The notes under the pieces: generated by a model
What the model was told of the DNA's origin: nothing
The model's database searches: none
The model's input: the letters and a program-made list of their open reading frames with translations, nothing else
Shown: positions 43,497-52,266 of the stretch, piece by piece
How positions within the stretch are numbered: position 1 is the stretch's first letter
How the letters are laid out: each line of letters begins with the position of its first letter
Position numbers and translations under genes: made by a program
DNA from: an uncultured Myroides sp.
GTDB lineage: Bacteria > Bacteroidota > Bacteroidia > Flavobacteriales > Flavobacteriaceae
Direction: 5' to 3'
DNA: 64,000 nucleotides
Assembly: GCA_913777665.1 (NCBI GenBank)
Contig: CAJYTF010000015.1
Span: 140,882-204,881 of the forward strand

Positions 43497-44684
43497 TTAC
43501 AAACCTACTGTCCAACCAGTTGCCCATGTTGGTGTAGCTGTTCCGTTACCTGCACCTGTAGCTGTGGCATCTTCTGTAAAGATTTTGCTTACATCTGCAG
43601 CCGTTCCATCGGTTTTCTTTCCTTTAGATTTTGTTGCAACGTTATCAAAATTAACGCGTGTTGCTTTTAATTCACCACTTGCAATGTAGCTAATTCCTTC
43701 GTCGTGTTCAACATCGAAACCTGTTCCAAAGTTGCTTAATACAACGTTATCAAAAGATCCTTTAGTACCTACACGTAATTTCATTGCTTGGTTTTCGCTA
43801 CCAGCGTTGTTACCAATTAAGGTTAAGTTTTTAATTGTTGGGTTGGCAATTGGTGCTGCTGTGTGGTTGTTAGAGTTGTTATCTGCCTCGATACCGCGGT
43901 TACCACCGTTTGTTCTTTTTCCATACCAGTTTTCACCTAAACCGTTCCAACCTTCTGTCCAATCGAATAAATCATCACCTACTTCTGCGTGGAAATTTGT
44001 AACAACTAAATGTTTTGCATCAACAGTACCACCAAACCACTCAAAACCGTCGTCTGATCCATCGTGAATCTGTACATAATCAATAGTTGTTCCTTTACCA
44101 ACACCAAACATAGAAAGACCGTTAAATTCTTTATCTGCGTTGTAAGAGTATCCAGAATATTCGATTCTTAAATATTTGATAGATCCTGAATTATCGTTAG
44201 CATCAGATCCACCATAAGTTAATTCAGAAACCTCTGCCGTTGCTGTTGCTCCTTTGTTAATTGGTGCTTTACCGCAAATTACCAAACCACCCCATTTACC
44301 TGGTGCTTTTTCCTCTGCAGTCATAATTACCGGGTTAGAAGAAGTACCTTCGATGAAAATTTGCCCACCTTGTGCAACAGCAATGTAGCGAACTGCATCA
44401 AACTGACCAGCACCTAATGCTGTAGCTTCGATTTTTACACCTGCCTTAATGGTTAATTTTGCACCGTTGGCTACGATTAGTTTTCCGGTTAATTTATAAG
44501 TTCCGTCTGTTAACGTTACGTGACCACTTTTAATTTCGCCTGTTAATGCGTTACGGTCAACTTTAAAGTCTGAAGTTGGTTGCTCTACTGGAGTTGAATC
44601 ATCGCTAGAACAAGAAACTGTTGTTGCTGCTAATGTTAATGATAATAATGTTAAGCTAAATAATTTTGAAATTGGCTTTTTCAT
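43497..44684 (-). CDS. Beta-helix lipoprotein paired with a TonB receptor
   Basis: 395 aa from the ATG at 44684 (MKKPISKLF); twelve more codons are open upstream but add nothing signal-like. Lipobox Cys in AATTVSCSSDD (near residue 25). The body is a right-handed beta-helix-like set of strands (GKLIVANGAKLTIKAGVKI, IKYLRIEYSGYSY, IDYVQIHDGSDDGFEWFGG, HLVVTNFHAEVGDDLFDWTEGW). Databases often mislabel the family as multidrug transporter; it has no membrane helices. It is 88 nt downstream of the TonB receptor gene and probably forms an outer-surface partner for it. No T9SS CTD. Confidence 0.83.
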   Translation of the reverse strand: MKKPISKLFSLTLLSLTLAATTVSCSSDDSTPVEQPTSDFKVDRNALTGEIKSGHVTLTDGTYKLTGKLIVANGAKLTIKAGVKIEATALGAGQFDAVRYIAVAQGGQIFIEGTSSNPVIMTAEEKAPGKWGGLVICGKAPINKGATATAEVSELTYGGSDANDNSGSIKYLRIEYSGYSYNADKEFNGLSMFGVGKGTTIDYVQIHDGSDDGFEWFGGTVDAKHLVVTNFHAEVGDDLFDWTEGWNGLGENWYGKRTNGGNRGIEADNNSNNHTAAPIANPTIKNLTLIGNNAGSENQAMKLRVGTKGSFDNVVLSNFGTGFDVEHDEGISYIASGELKATRVNFDNVATKSKGKKTDGTAADVSKIFTEDATATGAGNGTATPTWATGWTVGL

Positions 44685-44772
44685 TTTCTTTAAATAATTA
44701 GTTATTTTTATTTGATACAAAGTTGTATATTAATACTTTAATGTGTGTTAAGCGTATGTGATGAATATGTTG

Positions 44773-47508
44773 TTAAAATGTATATTTTGCGCCTAAACTA
44801 AAGAACGCTCCTCTTTTATACGTAACAGCATCTATTGCACCTGAAGCGTTGTCTTGTATTCTACGGAATTCTGGGTTTAAAATGTTGCGTGCAGCAAAAT
44901 CAAGGGCGAAGTTTTTATGGATTTTTGTTTTTAAGATAAAATCTAAACTTCCCATGCCTTTGTCAATTAAATTACCTTTGCTTTCTACACCTAAAGCGTA
45001 CAAACGGTCAGAATAATGTGTATATGCAACAGTAGCGGTCATTCCTCTGCCTTCGTTCCATTCGGTAACGTAAGAAACATCGGCATTCAATAATAAGTCA
45101 GAAGCACCTGTGAACGACGATTTTTCAAAATCGAAATTCGTATTAATCAATCCGTTAGTTTCGCGTTGAATTTTATCTTTATCTACTTCTTGATCTGTTT
45201 TCATGTACGATACATTCAATCCACCAAAAAGGTTATTGGTGTTAGTTCCGCCAAAATCGAAAAGTCTTTTCTTAATTTCGAATTCAGCTCCGTACACGTA
45301 TCCTTTGTCACCAATGTTTACCCAAGTAATATCGTTGGTAGATGATGCCATGGTGATTTCGTTTATAGGATCTTGAATGTACTTACCAAAAGCAGCTACC
45401 GAGATTACTTCGTCGTTCATTGGGAAAATTTCCCATTTTAAATCTAAGTTGTAGTTTTGCGACGGATATAAGTACGGGTTACCTACTTTAATTTCGGTTA
45501 CGTCTTCGTAAATAAAGCGTGCGCGCTCTTTAAACTGTGGTAAGGTGTAAGTTTTACTTGCTGCTAAACGTAAGTTTTGTACAGTTGATAATTCGTATTT
45601 TAACGAAAGATTTGGTAGAAATTCGTTACGGTTAAATTTGTTGGTTTGCTCAATAGCATCTAACTGCGTTCTCCATTGCACGGTTTGATCTATTTTTTCG
45701 TAACGTAAACCAACAACGGCGCTAAATTTATCGCTTAAACGGTACTCTAAATTAGCAAAACCAGCATGTATGTTTTGTTCACCTGTGTATGTTTGTGGGG
45801 TATCACCTGCAAAAGCTTCAATACCAAACAAGCCACCTGCGTAGTTTTGCTGATTAAAAAAAGTGTCTAAATTATTTGGGTTTACAGCACTTGTTAAAGC
45901 ATCGCCAGATACACGGAAGTTGTATTGTATTGCTTCAAAATCACGTTTTTTTACACGACCATTGTATCCAATTGTTACTTTTCCTTTTTCGTTACCGTTT
46001 TCATCAACCCCTAATTTATAGTTTAAGGCTAAGTTTGCAGCAATTTCATCTTCTTTAAGATTTTGAAAGTAACGGTGGTTATCTGTAATAGTACGTTGTG
46101 CTAAAGTGTAAGTGTCTGAATCTTTCCAATAAAACATCTTGTTTTGTGTTCTATCTGGCATATCGCTTTCAATGGTGTTGTACGATACCGCCCAATCAAA
46201 ACCTAGTTTTTCGTTTAGTTTGTGGTTACCTAATAATTGGTTAATTAAAACAGTGTTTTGAATGAACGTACCACGTTGAACTAATAATGAATCATGATCA
46301 CCTTCAAAATCACGATCGCTACCCGTATAGGTATCTCTTGATAAATCAGAAGACTTAATGTACAAAAAGTTATAAGCTAAATGGTGGTTGTCGTTCACAT
46401 GATAATTTGCGTTAAACATACCCGTTGTATTGGTAGTTTGCGAGAATTTTTCCTGATTAAACGATTTTAATTTTGCACCCTGCGCACTGGCACTTTGGTT
46501 AATACCTTCTCTAAAAGTAAAGCCGTTATCAAAACTAGCTGTAGCAAATAAATTTAATTTACCTGTTTCGCCAATAAAGAACGATTTTCCTGCTTTTAAA
46601 CCAAAATTTCCACCAATTGGTCCGGCACTTTCTGGTTGTAAACTGTTCTGAAAGTTGTAACCATTTAAAGCGTTGTTAGGTTTTCCGTACGATGCATAAC
46701 CCATTTTGCTTGGACCTTGTGGAAGTACAAATTCGCTGCCTTTGCTTAAAGCGTTGGTGTTTGCTTTTCCGCCCAATTCAATTTCGAACAAACCACTGTC
46801 TTTAAAATCTTTTGATGAAATATCTACATTTCCACCACCAAAATCTCCGGTATTTCTTGAATTGAAGGCTTTGTCGATCGAAATATATTCCACAATATCA
46901 GTAGAAAACAATTCTAAATTAATGTTCTTTTTTTCAGGATCGTTCGATGGAACCGGTAAACCGTTTAAAGAGGTTGAATTGTATCTGTCGCCCAAACCGC
47001 GCACATAAACGTTGTTGCTGCCTTCTTGCTGAGAAATACCTGCTGTTTTAGCAACCGCCGCAGCAACATCGCCCACACCTTTACGCGAAAGTTCTTGTGC
47101 ACCGATCTGTTGTTTTATTTCTAACGATTTACGCTGTTCGCTTAATAAAGCTGTTTCCGATGATTTTCTGTTGTTAACCGTAATGACCAACTCGTCTAAA
47201 TTGTCTTCTTCAGGAGTCATGTTAATGTTAACTTCGTTAGTACTTCCTGTATCATAAGGTAAAACAAAGGTTTGATACCCGGTGTACGATGCTTCTAACA
47301 AATAAGATCCTTGTTCGCATTCAATTTCAAAATACCCGTTTTCATCGGTTTCTGCACCAATTGATGTGTTTTGTAACATCACTGTTGCATACGCCAAAGG
47401 TTCGTTGTTGTTAGCTGTATCGTAAATGTGGCCTTTAATCGTTTTTGTATCCTGTGCATAAGTCACTACTCCAAATAATAACGCTGCTGCCAAAAAATTT
47501 AATTTCAT
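44773..47508 (-). CDS. TonB-dependent receptor with carboxypeptidase-like N-terminal domain
   Basis: 911 aa. Signal peptide (MKLNFLAAALLFGVVTYAQ), a carboxypeptidase-regulatory-like domain (about 22-105, KTIKGHIYDTANNNEPLAYA, GAETDENGYFEIECEQG), a plug (about 125-240, VGDVAAAVAKTAGISQQEGS, VYVRGLGDRYNSTSLNGLPV) and a barrel ending FFSLGAKYTF. First gene of a two-gene unit with the beta-helix lipoprotein, divergent from a PhoB/PhoR-type system. A PhoB-box-like repeat (47553-47570) lies 45 nt upstream. The likely ligand is a phosphorus source (inference from context). Confidence 0.9.
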   Translation of the reverse strand: MKLNFLAAALLFGVVTYAQDTKTIKGHIYDTANNNEPLAYATVMLQNTSIGAETDENGYFEIECEQGSYLLEASYTGYQTFVLPYDTGSTNEVNINMTPEEDNLDELVITVNNRKSSETALLSEQRKSLEIKQQIGAQELSRKGVGDVAAAVAKTAGISQQEGSNNVYVRGLGDRYNSTSLNGLPVPSNDPEKKNINLELFSTDIVEYISIDKAFNSRNTGDFGGGNVDISSKDFKDSGLFEIELGGKANTNALSKGSEFVLPQGPSKMGYASYGKPNNALNGYNFQNSLQPESAGPIGGNFGLKAGKSFFIGETGKLNLFATASFDNGFTFREGINQSASAQGAKLKSFNQEKFSQTTNTTGMFNANYHVNDNHHLAYNFLYIKSSDLSRDTYTGSDRDFEGDHDSLLVQRGTFIQNTVLINQLLGNHKLNEKLGFDWAVSYNTIESDMPDRTQNKMFYWKDSDTYTLAQRTITDNHRYFQNLKEDEIAANLALNYKLGVDENGNEKGKVTIGYNGRVKKRDFEAIQYNFRVSGDALTSAVNPNNLDTFFNQQNYAGGLFGIEAFAGDTPQTYTGEQNIHAGFANLEYRLSDKFSAVVGLRYEKIDQTVQWRTQLDAIEQTNKFNRNEFLPNLSLKYELSTVQNLRLAASKTYTLPQFKERARFIYEDVTEIKVGNPYLYPSQNYNLDLKWEIFPMNDEVISVAAFGKYIQDPINEITMASSTNDITWVNIGDKGYVYGAEFEIKKRLFDFGGTNTNNLFGGLNVSYMKTDQEVDKDKIQRETNGLINTNFDFEKSSFTGASDLLLNADVSYVTEWNEGRGMTATVAYTHYSDRLYALGVESKGNLIDKGMGSLDFILKTKIHKNFALDFAARNILNPEFRRIQDNASGAIDAVTYKRGAFFSLGAKYTF

Positions 47509-47552
47509 TATATTGTTGTTATAAATTTTCGTTGCAAAGGAATTACCTAAAA

Positions 47553-47570
47553 GTTATTGAAACGTTACAG
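47553..47570 (-). promoter_or_regulatory. PhoB-box-like direct repeat toward the TonB receptor
   Basis: Read on the minus strand: CTGTAAC-GTTT-CAATAAC, two 7-mers with a 4-nt spacer (11-bp period), the layout of the classical Pho box. It is 45-62 nt before the receptor start. Confidence 0.45.
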
Positions 47571-47594
47571 CTTTTTTACGAAAGTGTTGGGTTT

Positions 47595-47642
47595 TTGTAA
47601 AGAAATTGTTAGTACATTAAATAATTGTTAAGCGGTTGTTTG
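47595..47642 (+). promoter_or_regulatory. Two PhoB-box-like direct repeats toward the two-component operon
   Basis: TTGTAAA-GAAA-TTGTTAG (47595-47612) and TTGTTAA-GCGG-TTGTTTG (47625-47642): each has two 7-mers with a 4-nt spacer, 11-bp period, in the same orientation as the response-regulator gene at 47689. Confidence 0.5.
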
Positions 47643-47688
47643 TTTTTTATTTATCTTTAATTTTACAAGCGAAACAACAACAAAACAA

Positions 47689-48372
47689 ATGAAAAATAAG
47701 GATATTAAAATCTTATTAGTTGATGATGATGCGGATATTTTAGAAATTGTAGGTTTTAATTTAGAAGCCGAAAGTTATCAGGTATTCACAGCCAAAAATG
47801 GCAAAGAAGCATTAGCAATTGCAAAAAAAGAAACGCCTAATTTGGTTATTCTTGATGTAATGATGCCCGAAATGGATGGTATTGAAACATGCGAAAATAT
47901 GCGAAAAATGCCCGAACTAAATAGCAGCATTATTACGTTTTTAACCGCTCGTGGCGAAGATTATTCGCAAGTTGCCGGGTTTGACGTAGGTGCCGATGAT
48001 TACATTACAAAACCAATAAAACCAAAATTACTGGTTAGTAAAGTAAAAGCCTTGTTGCGCCGTGTAAAAGAAGATATTTCGGTAGAAGATGTTTTAAAAA
48101 TTGGCGATATTGAAATTAACCGCGAAGAGTATAAAATCATTAAAGACAAAACCGAAATTATCTTGCCTCGAAAAGAGTTTGAATTGTTTTATCTTTTAGC
48201 TTCAAAACCAGGAAAAGTGTTTAAACGCGAAGAAATTTTAGACAAAGTTTGGGGTAACGAAGTAATTGTTGGCGGTAGAACAATTGATGTACACATAAGA
48301 AAACTACGCGAAAAAATTGGCGACGATTTATTTAAAACCATAAAAGGCGTAGGTTATAAATTAGAAGTTTAA
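47689..48372 (+). CDS. OmpR/PhoB-type response regulator
   Basis: 227 aa. Receiver domain (1-120) with acidic pocket VDDDAD (12-15), phospho-acceptor D56 (VILDVMMPEMDG), T in FLTARGE and K in YITKPIKPK; winged-helix DNA-binding domain (about 130-227) with ILPRKEFELFYLLASKPGKVFKRE and GGRTIDVHIRKLREKIGDD. It has the layout of PhoB. The kinase gene overlaps its stop by one base (TAATG). Likely target: the divergent TonB receptor unit and its own promoter, through the repeats listed above. Confidence 0.93.
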   Translation: MKNKDIKILLVDDDADILEIVGFNLEAESYQVFTAKNGKEALAIAKKETPNLVILDVMMPEMDGIETCENMRKMPELNSSIITFLTARGEDYSQVAGFDVGADDYITKPIKPKLLVSKVKALLRRVKEDISVEDVLKIGDIEINREEYKIIKDKTEIILPRKEFELFYLLASKPGKVFKREEILDKVWGNEVIVGGRTIDVHIRKLREKIGDDLFKTIKGVGYKLEV

Positions 48373-49421
48373 TGGGTATAAAATACCGTAAATCTTACAA
48401 ATTTGCATTAAAATCGTCATTGGTAATTGTACTTTTTAGCGCATTTTTACTAATTACACTGCAATATTTATTTTTCCAAATAAACTGGCTTTTGACAGTA
48501 ACATTTACGTTACTGTTTTTTGCGTTTTGCTTTTTTGTGTTGCAATACAGGGTAGAACGTTTTATTTACCGCCGCATTCAAAAAATTTATAAAGAAGTAA
48601 GTATTTTAGACGAATCGGTTTTGCGAAACCAGCCGGTAACTACCGATATGCAAACATTAATGTATGAAGTAAACAAATTTGCTACCGATAAAAAAGTAGA
48701 AATTGAATCGCTGAAAGTACAAGAAGAATACCGTCGCGAGTTTATTGGTAATGTAGCGCACGAACTTAAAACGCCTTTGTTTACTGTGCAAGGATACGTT
48801 TCTACTTTGTTAGATGGTGGTGTGAAAGACAAAGCAATCCGCAAAAAATATCTGGAACGTGCCGATAAAGGTATTGAACGATTAATTGATATTGTGAACG
48901 ATTTGGATATGATTACCAAATTAGAAACAAACGAGTTAAAAGTCAATATTCAAACCTTTGATATTATTGAACTTTTTCAGAATGTTTTTGATCTTTTGGA
49001 AATGAAAGCCGATAAAAAAGACATCACCTTAATGTTTGATAAAGATCATTACAGATCAATTTTTGTAAACGGCGATCGGGAAAAAATCAATCAGGTGGTT
49101 TTAAATTTGGTCGATAATTCCATAAAATACGGTAAAGATAATGGTACAACCGAAGTATCAATAGAAAGTTTAACCGATAAGAAACTCCTTATTCGTATAA
49201 CCGACAATGGTTACGGAATCGAAAAAAAACACATTTCCCGTTTGTTTGAACGTTTTTACAGAACCGATTCCAGTCGATCACGTGATATTGGCGGTTCCGG
49301 TTTAGGTTTGTCCATTGTAAAACACATTATAGAAGCCCACAACGAACATATTTACGTTGAAAGTAAAATCGGCGTAGGGTCTGAATTTTCGTTTACCATA
49401 GAAAAAGCTGTTAAAAAATAA
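48372..49421 (+). CDS. PhoR-type sensor histidine kinase
   Basis: 349 aa. Two closely spaced membrane helices (about 13-35 and 37-58) with almost no periplasmic loop, then a dimerisation/phospho-acceptor helix with H130 (EFIGNVAHELKTPLFTVQGYV) and an HATPase_c domain (NLVDNSIKYG N box, DNGYGIEKKHISRLFERFYR, GGSGLGLSIVKHI). Lacking a periplasmic sensor domain, it probably reads its signal through a transporter complex or within the membrane, as PhoR does with Pst/PhoU. No PAS domain is seen. Translationally coupled to the response regulator. Confidence 0.92.
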   Translation: MGIKYRKSYKFALKSSLVIVLFSAFLLITLQYLFFQINWLLTVTFTLLFFAFCFFVLQYRVERFIYRRIQKIYKEVSILDESVLRNQPVTTDMQTLMYEVNKFATDKKVEIESLKVQEEYRREFIGNVAHELKTPLFTVQGYVSTLLDGGVKDKAIRKKYLERADKGIERLIDIVNDLDMITKLETNELKVNIQTFDIIELFQNVFDLLEMKADKKDITLMFDKDHYRSIFVNGDREKINQVVLNLVDNSIKYGKDNGTTEVSIESLTDKKLLIRITDNGYGIEKKHISRLFERFYRTDSSRSRDIGGSGLGLSIVKHIIEAHNEHIYVESKIGVGSEFSFTIEKAVKK

Positions 49422-49431
49422 CAGCTTTTTT
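49402..49431 (+). terminator. Terminator of the two-component operon
   Basis: AAAAAGCTGTTA / TAACAGCTTTTT stem with a loop of A, overlapping the kinase stop codon, followed by T. Confidence 0.85.
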
Positions 49432-49445
49432 TATGAATTTATATT

Positions 49446-49730
49446 TTAGAGTTTACTCGTTTTTTTTGAGATTATTTGATTGATGAATGTACTTATTGTT
49501 GTTCCTAAAAAGATGATTCCCGAATAGAATAAAACTACTAATGAACCGCCTTCTTCAAAATTTTCCGGATTTAAGTAGAAAATCATATTTAACAATATAC
49601 TTACTATAATTATTAACGATAATCTTATTTGGTTTGCTCTCTTGCTTATTATAATTTGATAAATGATATATGTAAATATCAAAAAATATAAAAAGTATAA
49701 TAATGTAAATTCGTTGTCGGTAGGAAACAT
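49446..49730 (-). CDS. Small hypothetical membrane protein
   Basis: 94 aa with three hydrophobic segments (about 8-26, 36-52 and 63-84) and a basic C-terminus (KKTSKL). No family recognised. It lies alone on the minus strand between the kinase and trmB, with a weak, AT-rich upstream region, so expression is not certain. The alternative frame over the same bases is less convincing. Confidence 0.45.
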   Translation of the reverse strand: MFPTDNEFTLLYFLYFLIFTYIIYQIIISKRANQIRLSLIIIVSILLNMIFYLNPENFEEGGSLVVLFYSGIIFLGTTISTFINQIISKKTSKL

Positions 49731-49846
49731 ATATAGATTTCATTACAAATGCTAATATAAAGAATAATTCGTTTTAAAAGATTTCTATTCCCGAGGTTAT
49801 CTATTGATACCAAAAAAATGTATTATTTTTACCAAAATTTTGTAAA

Positions 49847-50521
49847 GTGGGAAGTAAAAATAAATTGAAACGCTTCAGAGAAAACGAAACGTTTTCAAAT
49901 GTTTATCAGCCGAATAGAGATGAAGTAATGAACGATGCTTTTGCTTTAAAAGGCAACTGGAATAAAGAAGTTTTTAAAAATAATAATCCAATTGTTTTAG
50001 AATTAGGTTGCGGTAAAGGCGAATATTCGGTAGAATTGGCGCGTCGTTATCCAAACATGAATTTTATTGGTGTTGATATAAAAGGATCTCGTTTTTGGCG
50101 TGGAGCGAAAACGGCTGTTGAAGAAAATATCCCGAATGTAGCTTTTTTACGCACACAGATCGAATTGATTGAAAATTGTTTTGCAAAACAAGAAGTTGAT
50201 GAAATCTGGATTACCTTTCCCGATCCGCAAATTAAATATAAGCGTACCAAGCACCGTTTAACCAACGCAGAATTTTTGGCCCGATACAAAAATATCCTAA
50301 AAGAAGAAGGTATCATTAACCTTAAAACCGACAGCGAATTTATGCACGGTTATACTTTAGGTTTATTGCATGGTGCGGGGCACAAAGTGTTGTACGCGAA
50401 CCACAATGTGTATAGAAACGAAGGTGCTCCGGAAATGGTTACAGGTATTCAAACTTTTTACGAATCGCAGTATTTAGAGCAAAACAAACCCATCACGTAT
50501 ATTAAATTCCAGCTTAAGTAA
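49847..50521 (+). CDS. trmB: tRNA (guanine-N7-)-methyltransferase
   Basis: 224 aa with a GTG start. SAM-binding VLELGCGKGEYSVELARRYPN (about 50-70) and the family motif WITFPDPQIKYKRTKHR. It adds m7G46 to tRNA. Its stop overlaps the next start (TAATG), so the three-gene run trmB-LysE-ATL looks translationally coupled. Confidence 0.95.
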   Translation: MGSKNKLKRFRENETFSNVYQPNRDEVMNDAFALKGNWNKEVFKNNNPIVLELGCGKGEYSVELARRYPNMNFIGVDIKGSRFWRGAKTAVEENIPNVAFLRTQIELIENCFAKQEVDEIWITFPDPQIKYKRTKHRLTNAEFLARYKNILKEEGIINLKTDSEFMHGYTLGLLHGAGHKVLYANHNVYRNEGAPEMVTGIQTFYESQYLEQNKPITYIKFQLK

Positions 50522-51144
50522 TGAATTATATCCTTCCTTTTTTAACAGGGCTTATTGCTTCTGTTTTTGGAACATTACTGCCTGGTATTTTAAATGCCAC
50601 GGTAGTAAAAATTTCTAAAAGGGAAGGAATGAAAAACGCCTACAGCTTTATGCTGGGCACTTTTATCATCATTGCTTTACAAACCTATTTGGCGGTATTT
50701 TTTGCAAAAATTATTGATCGAAGCGTTTTTATTACCAACATTATCCGTGAAATTGGTTTTGTAGTTTTCTTGATTCTGACAATCTATTTTTTTGTGTCAA
50801 AACCCAAGAAAAGCGACGATAGCGAAATTGAAATTACGCAAAAAAGAAAACGTTTTACCCAAGGTATTTTGTTGGCGTTAATAAACGTGTTTCCTATATT
50901 TTATTATGTTTTTATAACCATAACCGCTGTTAATAATAGTTTTTATGAAATTAACTATATAAGCAATATTTTACTGACGGTTGGTGTTTTAATTGGATCT
51001 TTTTTAGCGTTCATGTTTTATATAAACCTGTTTAAAAATGCGGTGTTACAAGATAACTTTGTCTTAAAAAACATTAATAAAATTTTAGGTTGCGTAACCG
51101 GAATCATCACCGTTATTAATCTATACAAACTGTTTTATAAATAA
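50521..51144 (+). CDS. LysE-type membrane exporter
   Basis: 207 aa, six predicted membrane helices and the N-terminal signature GLIASVFGTLLPGILNATVVKISKREG of the LysE/RhtB-like exporters in Bacteroidota. Substrate unknown (amino acids or related compounds by family analogy). Overlaps trmB upstream and the ATL gene downstream by one base each. Confidence 0.82.
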   Translation: MNYILPFLTGLIASVFGTLLPGILNATVVKISKREGMKNAYSFMLGTFIIIALQTYLAVFFAKIIDRSVFITNIIREIGFVVFLILTIYFFVSKPKKSDDSEIEITQKRKRFTQGILLALINVFPIFYYVFITITAVNNSFYEINYISNILLTVGVLIGSFLAFMFYINLFKNAVLQDNFVLKNINKILGCVTGIITVINLYKLFYK

Positions 51145-51455
51145 TGGAAAAAGATTTTTTTCAGCGGGTTTATGAAGTTGTAAAACAGATTCCCTACGGA
51201 AAAATTACAACGTACGGAGCAATTGCCAAAAAGATAGGTGCACCAAAATCTGCCCGAATGGTTGGTTATGCTTTGAATGCTTCTGGCATGCACGAAGATG
51301 TTCCTGCGCACCGCGTAGTAAACCGCAAAGGATTACTTACTGGCAAGCATCATTTCCAAGGAACCAATTTAATGCAACAGTTGTTAGAAAACGAAGGAGT
51401 GAAAATCAAAGAAAATACGGTTCAGAATTTTAATGATCATTTTTGGGAACCTTGA
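51144..51455 (+). CDS. Alkyltransferase-like (ATL) protein of the MGMT family
   Basis: 103 aa, only the MGMT DNA-binding domain. The active-site motif PCHRV is PAHRV here (A55 in place of the Cys), so it cannot accept an alkyl group. ATL proteins bind O6-alkylguanine and flag it for nucleotide-excision repair. The YGKITTYGAIAKKIG helix-turn-helix and the Arg finger region (SARMVGYALN) are intact. Last gene of the trmB unit. Confidence 0.9.
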   Translation: MEKDFFQRVYEVVKQIPYGKITTYGAIAKKIGAPKSARMVGYALNASGMHEDVPAHRVVNRKGLLTGKHHFQGTNLMQQLLENEGVKIKENTVQNFNDHFWEP

Positions 51456-51473
51456 AATAAAATATTTCAATAA

Positions 51474-51516
51474 AAAACAACTCCGTCAGAGTTTAAACTC
51501 TAACGGAGTTGTTTTA
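51474..51516. terminator. Bidirectional terminator between the ATL gene and tpx
   Basis: AAAACAACTCCGT pairs with ACGGAGTTGTTTT; the centre AGAGTTTAAACTCT pairs further, giving a stem of about 20 bp. It serves convergent genes. Confidence 0.92.
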
Positions 51517-51535
51517 TATACAAAAAAGCAGTTTT

Positions 51536-52036
51536 TTACTTCAACGCATTAATGGCGTGGTTGTAATCTGGTTCTTGAGTAATTTCAGGAACTTGTTCAT
51601 TGTAAACTACTTTTCCTTCTGGGTTTATCACCACAACAGCTCTACTCATTAAACCATTTAAAGGTCCATCGGTCATTTTAACGCCGTAAGCATTTGTGAA
51701 ATCTTCACTTTTAAAATCCGATAATGTTTCCACATTACTTAAACCTTCTGCCGCGCAAAAACGGTTCAATGCAAACGGTAAATCTTTAGAAATACATAAA
51801 ACAACCGTATTATCTACTGCCGAAACTTCTTTGTTAAACGTACGTACCGATTGTGCGCAAACACCTGTATCAACACTTGGAAAAATATTTAAAACCACAT
51901 TTTTTCCTTTGTAATCGCTTAACGATTTTTCAGACAAATCGCTTGCTGTTAATTTAAAATCTGGAGCCGTTGCACCAATTTCTGGTAAATTTCCTGCGGT
52001 ATGAATTCCGTTTCCTTTAAATGTTATCTGTGCCAT
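51536..52036 (-). CDS. tpx: Thiol peroxidase, atypical 2-Cys peroxiredoxin
   Basis: 166 aa. The peroxidatic C60 is in FPSVDTGVCAQSVRTFN; the resolving C94 is in NRFCAAEGLSNV, the spacing of Tpx. It reduces peroxides with thioredoxin. Ends PDYNHAINALK. No neighbour suggests an operon. Confidence 0.95.
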   Translation of the reverse strand: MAQITFKGNGIHTAGNLPEIGATAPDFKLTASDLSEKSLSDYKGKNVVLNIFPSVDTGVCAQSVRTFNKEVSAVDNTVVLCISKDLPFALNRFCAAEGLSNVETLSDFKSEDFTNAYGVKMTDGPLNGLMSRAVVVINPEGKVVYNEQVPEITQEPDYNHAINALK

Positions 52037-52114
52037 AATTTCAATTTTTGTTTCTATAAAATTACAGCTATTTTTAAATAAAGGCTATAGGGTTGCAAAA
52101 CTTTTTGTTTAATT

Positions 52115-52147
52115 AACATCCTTCGCCCAGCATCAAACTTCAAACAT
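52115..52147 (-). repeat. Dispersed intergenic repeat, copy C
   Basis: On the minus strand ATGTTTGAAGTTTGATGC then TGGGCGAAGGATGTT; the same family as the repeats at 12861-12888 and 12952-12983. Confidence 0.45.
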
Positions 52148-52189
52148 AATTTATTAAATCATTAACTTTAAAGTATCATAAATTCGTGT

Positions 52190-52197
52190 TATCTTTG
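52190..52197 (+). promoter_or_regulatory. Promoter -7 box of the Mrp gene
   Basis: TATCTTTG, an exact TAnnTTTG match, 69 nt before the ATG at 52267. Confidence 0.55.
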
Positions 52198-52266
52198 TAA
52201 TTTAAAATAATTCTACATAAGTTGTTTAGCAGCAGGTTTTTAAACAGCTTTATTAAGATACAAAAA

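Noticed and set aside
43497..44684. Multidrug transporter label sometimes used for this lipoprotein family
   Set aside because: There is no membrane segment apart from the lipoprotein signal; the body is beta-helix-like.
51144..51455. Active O6-methylguanine methyltransferase
   Set aside because: The acceptor Cys is replaced by Ala (PAHRV).
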